Source: Mucilaginibacter phenanthrenivorans
GTDB taxonomy: Bacteria; Bacteroidota; Bacteroidia; Sphingobacteriales; Sphingobacteriaceae
Assembly (NCBI RefSeq): GCF_024721155.1
Contig: NZ_JAHVAP010000005.1
Coordinates: forward strand, 1-64,000
Reading direction: 5' to 3'
DNA: 64,000 nucleotides
Program-made: the position numbers and the translations under genes
Part shown: piece after piece, positions 19,450 through 28,242 of the stretch
Position numbering within the stretch: the stretch's first letter is position 1
Layout: every line of letters starts with the position of its first letter
The notes under the pieces: generated by a model
Seen by the model: the letters and a program-made list of their open reading frames with translations, nothing else
What the model was told of the DNA's origin: nothing
Databases searched by the model: none

Positions 19450-19853
19450 GAAGCCACTAATATTATTTTAGCTTTAATAACATCAGTTGGCTTAATAGCT
19501 GTTGCACCATCAGGCGACTGCGCATAGATTGCTACGCTGCCCGCATTATAGGTATAACTAAATGATGTACCCGCAAATACTTCGGGTAATTGCTCATAGA
19601 CTTCATCAGAAGGGTTTGTTGTAGGATAGTAAATAGAAACCAATACACCGCCATAGTGATTGAAGTTAGGATCAAGCTCTTTAACATCGATCTGGGCTGA
19701 ATACGATTTTCCATCAGTCGACAATACCCAATCAGAAGGGTTTATCGTAGCAAATAAAGTTTCGTTGGGGTTCGGTGTGATGTACTTTTTTGTACATGAA
19801 GATGCTGCAGCCATTACTATAATGCAGCCAATGATTGATAAGAATTTTTTCAT
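19443..19853 (-). CDS. Small exported lipoprotein, function unknown
   Basis: This 136-residue protein has a lipoprotein signal (MKKFLSIIGCIIVMAAASSC, acylated Cys near 20). A single beta-rich domain follows, with INPSDWVLSTDGKSYSAQID and a repeated NPSD motif. No catalytic motif is seen. Many Bacteroidota lipoproteins of this size are outer-membrane associated; that is inference. Its TAG stop is within the heptad repeat arm. Confidence 0.7.
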   Translation of the reverse strand: MKKFLSIIGCIIVMAAASSCTKKYITPNPNETLFATINPSDWVLSTDGKSYSAQIDVKELDPNFNHYGGVLVSIYYPTTNPSDEVYEQLPEVFAGTSFSYTYNAGSVAIYAQSPDGATAIKPTDVIKAKIILVASN

Positions 19854-20041
19854 ACGAGTGTTTTGTTGTTTATACTAAGAACAACGTTTTTTAAAAAGGT
19901 TTAATATGATTTTGAACTTTTTTTACGTTGAAAAAATATTTCATCAATTTGATAATATTCAGCTGCTTGCGTCAGGCAAATAAATTTAATTGAAAAATAT
20001 TTTTTTACATTTACAAAACTAACATTTTAGTTATTTTAAAA

Positions 20042-21163
20042 TTGATAAAATCATTTTTTCTTTTCCTGTTTTTATTGCCGTTTACCTGCCTGGCGCAATA
20101 TGTTATTACCGGAAAGGTTATAAACAGCGCTGATAAAACGCCGGTTGCAAACGCCAGTGTGTTTTTAAACAATGCTGCGGTGGGAACCAAAACCGATGAG
20201 CACGGTGCATTTACCTTAACAGGGGTGCGGCAGGGTCAATATGACCTGGTGGTATCAATACTGAGCTTTGAACCATCGCACCAAAATATTATAGTAAACA
20301 ACGATATTAAATTACCGGTCATTGAATTGGTGCCAAAGGTAATGATGCTGCAGGAGGTGCGCATTAAACCTAAAACAAATTGGGCAAAGGATTATGAAAA
20401 ATTTAAGCGCCTGTTTTTTGGCAATTCAGATTTTGCAAGTAAATGTAAGATTGTAAACAAAGGGTTGCCTGATATCCTCAACCTGGATTATGATCCGGAA
20501 GCAGGTGTATTTACCGCCAGCTCCAATGATTACCTGGAAATCGAAAATAAGGCATTGGGTTATCGGATCAGGTATCTTTTGGCGAAGCTTGTAAGCGACC
20601 AAAGAACGGGGATAAACTACTACGAAGGAACCTCGGCGTTCGAGGATCTAAAAGGGTCGGAATCTCAAATGCGGAAGTGGAAAAAGAACCGGTTAGCCGC
20701 TTACGAGGGTTCAAGCATGCATTTTTTAAGATCGACGGTTTCTAATACCATTACACACGAAGGATTTAAAGTATTGCGGCTTATCAGTAAATCCGGCTCG
20801 GCTAACAAAAATTCAATTAGCCACAGTTTTCGTACGCTGGTCTCCATCCCGCTGAACGACAGCGATTTTGTAAGGCAAACAGATGTTAAGGGCGAATATG
20901 CCTTAACGTTTAAAGACAACCTGTATGTTATGTACAATAAAAAACGATCACATCTTGGCAATACGCCAACCGCTGAATGGGCATCGAGTAAACAATGGGA
21001 TGATGCACTGATCACCACATTAATCTTCAATGAGCCTTATTCGTTTTTTGATAATAACGGGATCATAATAAACCCTACCAGTGTAATATTCGACGGTAAT
21101 TGGGGCCAAAGACTGGTAGCTGATCTCTTGCCTGTTGATTATGTGCCGGCGTTAGATAACTAG
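20042..21163 (+). CDS. Exported protein with carboxypeptidase-like regulatory (CarboxypepD_reg) domain
   Basis: This 373-residue protein is read from a TTG codon at 20042 and begins with a signal peptide (FFLFLFLLPFTCLAQ). Residues about 20-100 form the beta-sandwich domain common at the N-terminus of TonB-dependent receptors (VITGKVINSADKTPVANASVFLN, then GTKTDEHGAFTLTGV). The rest (about 110-373) is not recognised and contains no barrel or plug. Such proteins are usually in the periplasm or on the surface. The TTG start is chosen because the signal peptide begins there and no ATG fits. The TAG stop lies in a heptad repeat arm. Confidence 0.72.
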   Translation: MIKSFFLFLFLLPFTCLAQYVITGKVINSADKTPVANASVFLNNAAVGTKTDEHGAFTLTGVRQGQYDLVVSILSFEPSHQNIIVNNDIKLPVIELVPKVMMLQEVRIKPKTNWAKDYEKFKRLFFGNSDFASKCKIVNKGLPDILNLDYDPEAGVFTASSNDYLEIENKALGYRIRYLLAKLVSDQRTGINYYEGTSAFEDLKGSESQMRKWKKNRLAAYEGSSMHFLRSTVSNTITHEGFKVLRLISKSGSANKNSISHSFRTLVSIPLNDSDFVRQTDVKGEYALTFKDNLYVMYNKKRSHLGNTPTAEWASSKQWDDALITTLIFNEPYSFFDNNGIIINPTSVIFDGNWGQRLVADLLPVDYVPALDN

Positions 21164-21340
21164 AGGTTAGAGACTGGAGATTAGTTCCTGTACTTACGTA
21201 AAAAGCCCTTGCAATTATCTTGCAAGGACTTTCATTTTGAATTTTATATTTAGAAATTCAAAAATTCAACTAATCTCTAATCAACTAGTCTCTAAGTAAC
21301 CAGTCCTAACTAATCTCTGTTCTCTCTAACCTCTGGCTAA
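21160..21340. repeat. AGAGATT heptad inverted pair around a terminator, second copy
   Basis: The left arm at 21160-21189 (TAGAGGT, TAGAGAC, TGGAGAT, TAGTTCC) and the long inverted right arm at 21268-21340 (CTAATCT, CTAATCAA, CTAGTCT, CTAAGTAA and so on) flank a terminator. The order of parts is the same as at 19255-19449. Confidence 0.7.
21201..21232. terminator. Terminator after the CarboxypepD_reg gene
   Basis: AAAGCCCTTGCAA pairs with TTGCAAGGACTTT around TTATC, with one mismatch. The core CCCTTGCAATTA is the same as in the fabI terminator at 19360, so the two are related in sequence. Confidence 0.7.
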
Positions 21341-21341
21341 C

Positions 21342-23786
21342 TTACTCCACTTTATACTCCACCACTTTCCTGCCGATATAGCCATCGGTATCTATTCCTT
21401 CGATGACCATTCGATAAGTGCCTTTGGCATCGGCGTTGAAATATTCAAACGATGCCTTTCCGTCCTTATCGGTAATTACGTTTGGCTTCCAGTAAACAGT
21501 GCTGCGGTAATCGGAGATCTTCTGGTTGGTTTTAGGGTTATCATATTGTGGCGAATAAAATTCACGGGCCTTGTAAAAACCTTTCGGATGATAGGTTACC
21601 ACCCCCGGGGCGTACCTGTAATATTCCTTGTTTTTTGTTCCTCTTTTTGTAGTAACGATAAAGCCGCCGCCGGCCATTCTTGAGCCGTAAATAGCAGCAT
21701 AGTGAATGCGCTTGATCACTTCTATTCCTTCGATATCGTCGGGGTTAAGGTTAGTGAAATCGTCGGGCTCCATATAATTACCGTCAATTATGATGGCCAT
21801 GCCTTTCGGGGGCTGACCATGAGTGAACAACATGCCCGGAATTCTTCCGGACAAGCAATCAATCAGATTGCTGCAATTGAATGATGCAATGGCTTTTGCG
21901 TCAAACACAAAATCTGCATTACCTGGCCCGTTCAGGTTTTGGGAATGCGGTATTTCCGATGCCTTTGAAGCCGTGATTTTTACCTCCTTCAATAGTACCT
22001 GGTGTTTGTTGATGCCATATTTTTGCTGCTCGTCATAAAACTGCTTTTGGTTTATAAAATACGCCGACATGTCTTCTACCGGTGCGGCCATGAAGTCGTT
22101 TTTTCTTTTATCCGCTATAACCTGTGGCAGCTTGGTGGTATCAATACTTAGCTCAACAGCGTCCTGTCCCTTCGGAACGCGCGACTGTACAACAAACTTC
22201 GTGCTATCTGCAAATACCAGGTCTTTAAAGGCAAACCGGCCATTACTGTCTGATAAAGTATCAAGCATAAAAAAGCCGCCCTGGTTGCTAAATAACTTAA
22301 CCTTTGTGCCAACAGCTGGCTTTCCCCATTTAGTTACTTTACCTGTAATTTCCATTGATTTTTCAGGCTGATAGGCTAGTGCGGGAGGCTGGTTGTTTAA
22401 AACTTGTTTCCATTCAAACTGGCGATACCCCTGTGTAAGCATCAAAAGGTCAAGATCGGCTTGCGTTTGCTCATTAATATTAGCGAAATAATAATTGGGC
22501 TTTTCAACAGTCCCTTTTAATTCAGAGGTCAGCAACAGATTAGAGAGGATGGTATTTTCGTTGTCAGCATCAACGGGGACTGTTGTTTCGTCGGTAACAG
22601 CCACAGAGAAACTGCCCATGGTGGAGCTTTTATTCTTACCCGTGGCGGTAAGTTCCACTTTCACTTTTTGCCTTGGCGCGTATGTTTCTTTTTTTGAAAG
22701 TTCAAGTTTTAGCTGATCCTTGTTGTTATTTATGAATACCAGCCGTTCATTTAGTGGTTCTCCGTTTTGGGCAAACAGCGTAAATTGAACAATGCCGGAT
22801 GGAAACCGGCCTTTAGGAATTACGGCTGTAAAAAACTTACTGAATTCGCCGCTTTTAACGGCATAATATACCTTGCCGCCACTTTGGGCAATAAGGCTCA
22901 AACCCTCCTTCGGGCTTTCGGCACCGGCTGTTATCCTAAGTCGGAGCGTATCCGGGTTGGTATTGTTTGCTGCAATGGTGTAGCCAGAACTTAATGCCAG
23001 GGGCAAATTGATAACGTTAGTGGTACCATCCGCATAGGTGATATTCGCTTTATACGTTTTCCCAGCTTCCGGTACTATATTAAACGCCCCCATGCCTAAA
23101 TGGCTCGATGCGAACGTGCAAATTTCAGTACCGCTATCATCCGTAACCGTTCCTTTTATATCAGTTCCCTTTCCGGTAGGAGCAATTGCCTTAAACGCTA
23201 TTTTTGAATAATTACCTGCTACCAATTTACCGCCCTCGGGAAAAAATTGTACATCAATTTTAAGTCCGGCCGATTTTGTAACCTGTTTTGTTTTTGCGGA
23301 CTCACTTTTGCCCGCGGGGTCCTTCGGCCTGGCGGAACCGATAGTAAACACCTGGTCGAAAAAAGATTCGCTGCCATTGTTTCGCATCCAGTTGGTATAA
23401 GCTCTAACATGGTAATTGCCGTTATCTAATGTGTCCGGTAATGCAAAGTCTCCGACAGCTGTGCCTGCTGCCATTTCCAGTTTAATGGAGCGCGTTATTT
23501 TGTTATCGGGGTCTAACAGGTCTACATATAAAATCCCGCTCAATGCGGATAGCTTATGTTCCGAACCAATGGTAATATAGGCCTTAAAATACATTGTATC
23601 TCCAATTGCGTAATAAGGCTTATCGAATTGCAGGTAAGCTTTTTCAGCGCTCAGCGTTTCCGAGTACGAATTTAGTTTCGCGGTAATGGAGTTGATCAGT
23701 GTATCGCCCTTTTCTGTATTTTTTTCAGACTGGCCAAATACAATTAAAGGCGCTAATAATGTTAATAGGATTAGGATTTTTTTCAT
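21342..23786 (-). CDS. Macroglobulin-like domain protein with TonB-receptor plug domain
   Basis: This 814-residue exported protein has a signal peptide to about residue 20 (LLAPLIVFGQ). The MG2-type domain follows (AYLQFDKPYYAIGDTMYFKA, about 50-70), and further beta domains lead to LELSKKETYAPRQKVKVELT and a carboxypeptidase-regulatory-like stretch (ITGKVTKWGKPAVGTKV). A TonB plug-like domain follows (SGRIPGMLF, then GMAIIIDG, IEGIEVIKRI, YGSRMAGGGFIVTTKRG). A last beta domain ends KVVEYKVE. There is no beta-barrel, so it is not a transporter by itself. It may act at the outer membrane with barrel partners, which is inference. Confidence 0.75.
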   Translation of the reverse strand: MKKILILLTLLAPLIVFGQSEKNTEKGDTLINSITAKLNSYSETLSAEKAYLQFDKPYYAIGDTMYFKAYITIGSEHKLSALSGILYVDLLDPDNKITRSIKLEMAAGTAVGDFALPDTLDNGNYHVRAYTNWMRNNGSESFFDQVFTIGSARPKDPAGKSESAKTKQVTKSAGLKIDVQFFPEGGKLVAGNYSKIAFKAIAPTGKGTDIKGTVTDDSGTEICTFASSHLGMGAFNIVPEAGKTYKANITYADGTTNVINLPLALSSGYTIAANNTNPDTLRLRITAGAESPKEGLSLIAQSGGKVYYAVKSGEFSKFFTAVIPKGRFPSGIVQFTLFAQNGEPLNERLVFINNNKDQLKLELSKKETYAPRQKVKVELTATGKNKSSTMGSFSVAVTDETTVPVDADNENTILSNLLLTSELKGTVEKPNYYFANINEQTQADLDLLMLTQGYRQFEWKQVLNNQPPALAYQPEKSMEITGKVTKWGKPAVGTKVKLFSNQGGFFMLDTLSDSNGRFAFKDLVFADSTKFVVQSRVPKGQDAVELSIDTTKLPQVIADKRKNDFMAAPVEDMSAYFINQKQFYDEQQKYGINKHQVLLKEVKITASKASEIPHSQNLNGPGNADFVFDAKAIASFNCSNLIDCLSGRIPGMLFTHGQPPKGMAIIIDGNYMEPDDFTNLNPDDIEGIEVIKRIHYAAIYGSRMAGGGFIVTTKRGTKNKEYYRYAPGVVTYHPKGFYKAREFYSPQYDNPKTNQKISDYRSTVYWKPNVITDKDGKASFEYFNADAKGTYRMVIEGIDTDGYIGRKVVEYKVE

Positions 23787-23930
23787 AGTTCAGGATAATA
23801 AAAACCAAGGTATAAAATACAGTCATTGTATTCTGTAAAAAACTTGTGATACAGCGAATATAGCGGTTTCTACTCCTTTGAACTAAAGTTTTAGTACGGT
23901 TTAGCCGAAAAATAAATTTTTATCTTACCA

Positions 23931-23958
23931 TGAACTATGATCCATCAACCATGAACTA
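23931..23958. repeat. TGAACTA heptad repeat at the dcd stop codon
   Basis: Four contiguous heptads: TGAACTA, TGATCCA, TCAACCA and TGAACTA. The last includes the dcd stop (minus-strand TAG, 23956-23958). The dialect matches 6663-6690. No inverted partner is seen nearby. Confidence 0.7.
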
Positions 23959-24492
23959 GAATTTGTTCTTCCACATCATACTTTCAACAGGCCTGGTTGA
24001 TGGCGTGTTGTATTTGGCATTGCCCTTTGTGTTATAGAAGGTTTCTATTTCACCCTCTACAACAAAATAAATCAGCTGGCCAATCGGCATCCCCGCATAG
24101 ATCCTTACGGGTTGTGTACAAGATATTTCAAGAGTCCAGGTGTTGCAAAAGCCAACATCGCCCTTACCTGCAGTTGCGTGGATATCGATACCCAAACGCC
24201 CCGTACTTGACTTTCCCTCCAAAAACGGAACATGGCGGTACGTCTCCGTATATTCCATGGTTACCCCCAGGTATAAGGTATTGGGCTGTAAAAGAAACCC
24301 GTCTTTCGGGATGTCAAAATAGGTAATCTCGTTATGCAGCTTTGCGTCAAGTATCCTGTCGCGGTAGGTGGCCAGATATTTACCAAGGTGCACATCGTAG
24401 GAATTTGTGCCGAGGCATTCGCGATTAAAGGGCTCAATAATAATGTGTCCTTCCTCTATTTCCTCTAGTATTCTTTTGTCTGATAGTATCAT
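23956..24492 (-). CDS. dcd: dCTP deaminase
   Basis: This 178-residue enzyme converts dCTP to dUTP for thymidylate synthesis. The trimeric dUTPase-like fold is marked by LGTNSYDVHLG (about 27-37), LEGKSSTGRLGI (about 91-102), GFCNTWTLEI with the catalytic Glu (about 122), and GMPIGQLIYF. The C-terminus is short (STRPVESMMWKNKF). The start is the only good ATG. It is divergent from the phosphopantetheinyl transferase gene across 244 bp in which I see no other gene. Confidence 0.93.
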   Translation of the reverse strand: MILSDKRILEEIEEGHIIIEPFNRECLGTNSYDVHLGKYLATYRDRILDAKLHNEITYFDIPKDGFLLQPNTLYLGVTMEYTETYRHVPFLEGKSSTGRLGIDIHATAGKGDVGFCNTWTLEISCTQPVRIYAGMPIGQLIYFVVEGEIETFYNTKGNAKYNTPSTRPVESMMWKNKF

Positions 24493-24736
24493 TAATGCCC
24501 TGTAAACCGGATGCTAAATTATAACTAATTGCCTTGCCGGACAACGCTATGTTACCAACAAAAGTTTTGGGAAGATGTGGAAATATAATTGAAATAAGAG
24601 GGTAAGATATTGGTATAACGCGCCTAAAGTTAATAAGAAGTAATTTTCCTTGATTGCAGCGTTATAATTTATAAAAAACAATACTATTTAACGTTATTTG
24701 ATATAAGTTTGTCATCCTTTTTGCAATTTTACTTTT

Positions 24737-25372
24737 ATGGCTATAGCATACAGACAGCAGGTTGATGACGATACAGAATTTGCCATCTGGAAAATTGAGG
24801 AAGAAGCCGACGAGCTTTACAGTCAGTTACGCCTTGACGATGAGGAAAAATCTCACTATGAAAGCCTTAAGATTGGCAAGCGCAACCTGCACTGGCTTGG
24901 CACGCGTGTGTTGTTACGTAAAATGTTACGCACGGAGGAATACATCGATTGCAAAGTTGACGCCCACGGAAAGCCTTACCTGGTAAACCTCCCCTACCAC
25001 ATCTCACTAAGCCACTCTTTTGACTACGCTGCCGTAATGATCAGCAAGCGCCCAGTAGGTATTGACATTGAGCAGGTTAAGGAAAAGGTTGAACGGATTG
25101 CACACAAGTTTATGCGTAAGGAGGAAATGGCGTTTATAAATACTGCCGACAAGATCAGGCAGCTTTATGTTTGTTGGTGCGCCAAGGAAGCAGTTTATAA
25201 ATGCTACGGCCAAAAAGAGATATCATTTGCTGATAATATTCTGCTGCAACCTTTTAACTTTGAGGGACACGGTTGGGTAGATGCCCGACTGCTTAAAGGC
25301 GAAACAGATATTAAATATGAAGTTGGCTACCTTCAGTACCAGGATTATATGGTTGGCTACGTAAAAGGTTAA
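24737..25372 (+). CDS. 4'-phosphopantetheinyl transferase, Sfp type
   Basis: This 211-residue enzyme moves phosphopantetheine from coenzyme A to carrier proteins. It has the Mg-binding GIDIEQV (Asp 110, Glu 112) and WCAKEAVYK (147-155) with the third acidic ligand, as well as an upstream HISLSHS substrate motif (about 88-94). The size suits a single-unit Sfp/AcpT-like enzyme. Together with lipB, 3 bp downstream, and coaBC and fabI elsewhere in the window, it ties into coenzyme A, fatty acid and lipoate use. Confidence 0.92.
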   Translation: MAIAYRQQVDDDTEFAIWKIEEEADELYSQLRLDDEEKSHYESLKIGKRNLHWLGTRVLLRKMLRTEEYIDCKVDAHGKPYLVNLPYHISLSHSFDYAAVMISKRPVGIDIEQVKEKVERIAHKFMRKEEMAFINTADKIRQLYVCWCAKEAVYKCYGQKEISFADNILLQPFNFEGHGWVDARLLKGETDIKYEVGYLQYQDYMVGYVKG

Positions 25373-25375
25373 AAC

Positions 25376-26119
25376 ATGAAAAACAAACAGGTTTTTTTGC
25401 AGGATTGGGGATTGATTGATTACAAGGAAGCATGGGATAAACAGGAAGCTTTATTTGCCGAAACCGTAAAGGAAAAGATCGCCCAAAGGAACAAGGAGGT
25501 CGCTATTTTAAACGCTGACGGCCATACTTACGATCATTGCGTTGCCGATGAAACCCTAAATTATCTTGTTTTTTGCGAACATCCACATGTATATACTTTA
25601 GGTAAAAGCGGCAAACCTGAACATTTACTTTTAGACGAAAAAGGACTAAGGGAAAAGAATGCTGCTTATTACCCGATAAATCGTGGTGGTGATATTACCT
25701 ATCACGGGCCTGGACAAATTGTATGTTATCCGATTCTCGATCTTGATAATTTTTTCACAGATATACACCTCTACCTGCGTACCCTTGAAGAAGCTGTAAT
25801 ACTTACCCTTGCCGATTATGGCCTGACAGCTGGCCGTTATCCCGGTTATACCGGCGTTTGGTTTGACGCGGATAATGAAAATGCGCGGAAGATCTGTGCC
25901 CTGGGTGTACGCTGCAGCCGCTGGGTAACTATGCATGGACTGGCTTTTAATGTTAATACCAACCTCGATTATTTTAAAAACATTGTGCCCTGCGGTATCG
26001 ACGATAAGGATGTAACCAGCCTTGAGCGCGAATTAGGGCAAAAAGTTGATATAAACGAAGTAAAAAAAATCCTTACGCATCATATTTCCGTATTGTTTAA
26101 TATGGAGATGATGTTATGA
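25376..26119 (+). CDS. lipB: Octanoyltransferase LipB
   Basis: This 247-residue enzyme transfers octanoyl groups from acyl carrier protein to lipoyl domains. Family motifs are RGGDITYHGPGQIVCYPI (about 103-120), KICALGVR with active-site Lys 172, and VPCGI with active-site Cys 206. The N-terminus has about 40 more residues than the minimal enzyme, as is common in Bacteroidota. It starts 3 bp after the phosphopantetheinyl transferase and its stop overlaps the next gene (ATGA), so the three form an operon. Confidence 0.95.
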   Translation: MKNKQVFLQDWGLIDYKEAWDKQEALFAETVKEKIAQRNKEVAILNADGHTYDHCVADETLNYLVFCEHPHVYTLGKSGKPEHLLLDEKGLREKNAAYYPINRGGDITYHGPGQIVCYPILDLDNFFTDIHLYLRTLEEAVILTLADYGLTAGRYPGYTGVWFDADNENARKICALGVRCSRWVTMHGLAFNVNTNLDYFKNIVPCGIDDKDVTSLERELGQKVDINEVKKILTHHISVLFNMEMML

Positions 26120-26844
26120 AAATATTACAAATTATTTTGATTGCTGTAACAGCCTTATCGGGATGTACAAAAAAGGCCATTGTGCCAGCCCCCGTTGTTA
26201 AAACTGACACTACCGTAACCACAAAACCCATGACTACTCCTGTTACTTACCTCGCCCTGGGCGATTCATATACCATTGGCCAGTCTGTACCTCAAATTCA
26301 ATCGTTTCCGTACCAGCTTGTAAGCTTATTAAACTACTATCAGTTTAATGTACAAAAACCTGACATTATTGCTACAACCGGGTGGACTACCGATGATTTA
26401 ATAAGCGCTATTTCCCGCAGTGACTTTAAAGATAACAAATATGACTTTGTTACTTTACTTATCGGGGTTAATGATCAACACGAGTATCAGAGCAAAGACA
26501 ATTACCGGACCAAGTTTGCGCAGGTTTTACAGACGGCAATCAATTTTGCAAAAGGCGACGCCAGCCGGGTTTTTGTTCTATCTATCCCCGATTACGGAGT
26601 TACCCCCTATGGCAATGGAGGAGAGAGCATAATAGGCCCAGATATTGATGCCTTTAATGCAATTAACCGGGAGGAAACGGCAAAAGCTCACGTTCTAAGT
26701 TATATTGATATAACAGCTATATCAAGGTTGGCAGCTACAAACCCGTCATTGATAGCCGATGATGGCTTACACCCGTCTGCCCAAATGTATCAAATGTGGG
26801 TGCAGGCCCTTGAGCCTTCTGTAAAAGCCAGGTTGGAAAAATAA
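26116..26844 (+). CDS. SGNH/GDSL-family hydrolase lipoprotein
   Basis: This 242-residue lipoprotein has acylated Cys near residue 17 (LSGC). The SGNH blocks are visible: GDSYTIG with the nucleophile Ser, the LIGVND block with Asn, and DGLHPS with catalytic Asp and His. A TPVTYLALGDSY lead-in places block I near residue 49. Such enzymes act as esterases or lipases on extracytoplasmic substrates; the substrate is unknown. It overlaps lipB by 4 bp and converges on the next gene with a 2-bp gap and no terminator. Confidence 0.85.
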   Translation: MKILQIILIAVTALSGCTKKAIVPAPVVKTDTTVTTKPMTTPVTYLALGDSYTIGQSVPQIQSFPYQLVSLLNYYQFNVQKPDIIATTGWTTDDLISAISRSDFKDNKYDFVTLLIGVNDQHEYQSKDNYRTKFAQVLQTAINFAKGDASRVFVLSIPDYGVTPYGNGGESIIGPDIDAFNAINREETAKAHVLSYIDITAISRLAATNPSLIADDGLHPSAQMYQMWVQALEPSVKARLEK

Positions 26845-26846
26845 AA

Positions 26847-28151
26847 TCAGGCCTTCTTTTTTGCTGCAATTTCTTCAATTGCCCTTGCAAATTTATCCAG
26901 GTCGTGCAAAGTGGTATAAACATGCGGGGTAACCCTTATACAACTGATATTCTCGATATTTATACCTACGACATGGATTTTGTAATTAGTGAACAAGGCA
27001 CTGTCTAATTCGGCCGGTGTCATCCCGGCAATACTCACACCGCAGATGGCACATGAGTATTTGTCATTTAAAGAGGTGTGCAGCTTTACGTTAGGCAGAT
27101 GCTCAACTTTTGTAGCCCAGTAATTTTTAAGGTAACGAATGCGTTCTTCCTTGCGTTTGCTGCCAATTCCCTCATGAAAATTAATGGCTTCACCAATTCC
27201 CTGCTCAATTGGGAAACTGCGGGTTCCCAACTCCTCGAACTTCCTGATGTCTTTACTATGCGGTTCAGCGCTGCTCGGCAGCGGCCAGATCTTCTCTATC
27301 TTTTCCTTTTTAACCCACATCATCCCGCTGCCAATTGGCGCCGAAAGGAACTTATGCAGGCTGGTGCCAAAATAGTCGCAACCCAATTCGGGAATCTTAA
27401 AATCAAGCAGGCCAAAAGAGTGAGCGCCATCAACTATTACCTCAACGCCCTTTGCGTGCGCCATATCCGCAATCTTCCTTACCGGCATTAGCTGGCCAAT
27501 CCAGTTTACCATGTGGGTAATGTGGATCAATTTTGTTTTTGGGGTGATGGCAGCTTCGTACGCTTTAACCATCTCGTCATCATTTTCAGATGGCAGGTTA
27601 AGGCTTACCTGCGTATAAATAATACCATCGCGCATGGCCCTCTGCTTATAGGCCTGGATCATGTGCGGGTAATCGAACTTACTGCCGATAACCTCATCGC
27701 CACTTTTTAAATCGAGACCCAATATAATGGTGTTAAGTGATTCTGTGGCGTTGCGGTTTATAGCGATTTCTTCTGGGGATGTACCTGCTAGTTCAGCAAG
27801 CTTTTCACGCAGCGGTTCGCGGCCCTGGTCAAGAATGCGCCACATAAAGTATGATGGCCCCTCATTAACCATCTGATTATAGCGTTCAACGGCCTGTTGA
27901 ACAACTATTGGCGAGGGCGAAACACCGCCATTGTTCAAATTAATGATGCTTGGATTTGCCGAATATGATCGCTGGATCACGCTCCAGAAATCCTCATCCT
28001 GCGCGGCCTGCGCTGGGGTGAGGTGGTTAATCTTTTGTGAAGCTTTTTCAAATTCTGCGGCATGCGCCGTATTAAAAAGGCTATTTACAGAAAACGCCCC
28101 GGCAAGGGTCGCTGCCTGTTTCAAAAATATGCGGCGGTCGTTTGTCATCAT
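26847..28151 (-). CDS. Aminotransferase class V-fold protein with Tat signal
   Basis: This 434-residue PLP enzyme belongs to the isopenicillin-N epimerase/cysteine desulfurase-like group. The N-terminus is a twin-arginine signal (NDRRIFLKQAATLAGAF, ending near AHA), which points to export of a folded enzyme. PLP-site features include RNATESLNTIILGL, VIVDGAHSFG and FGTSLHKFLSAPIGSG with the candidate Schiff-base Lys. The reaction is not known. Related exported members occur in Bacteroidota and other phyla. It lies downstream of, and on the same strand as, sdaA, with a 91-bp gap. Confidence 0.83.
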   Translation of the reverse strand: MMTNDRRIFLKQAATLAGAFSVNSLFNTAHAAEFEKASQKINHLTPAQAAQDEDFWSVIQRSYSANPSIINLNNGGVSPSPIVVQQAVERYNQMVNEGPSYFMWRILDQGREPLREKLAELAGTSPEEIAINRNATESLNTIILGLDLKSGDEVIGSKFDYPHMIQAYKQRAMRDGIIYTQVSLNLPSENDDEMVKAYEAAITPKTKLIHITHMVNWIGQLMPVRKIADMAHAKGVEVIVDGAHSFGLLDFKIPELGCDYFGTSLHKFLSAPIGSGMMWVKKEKIEKIWPLPSSAEPHSKDIRKFEELGTRSFPIEQGIGEAINFHEGIGSKRKEERIRYLKNYWATKVEHLPNVKLHTSLNDKYSCAICGVSIAGMTPAELDSALFTNYKIHVVGINIENISCIRVTPHVYTTLHDLDKFARAIEEIAAKKKA

Positions 28152-28242
28152 GATAAACGAATTTAGGGATTTAACTCTTGATTATCAATACGCTGCAAAG
28201 AAAATAATGAAATCTTTTAAATGCAGAATCAAGCATCAAAAA

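Noticed and set aside
20042..23786. SusC/SusD-type polysaccharide utilisation locus
   Set aside because: A plug and a CarboxypepD_reg domain are present, but there is no beta-barrel, SusD or glycoside hydrolase gene.
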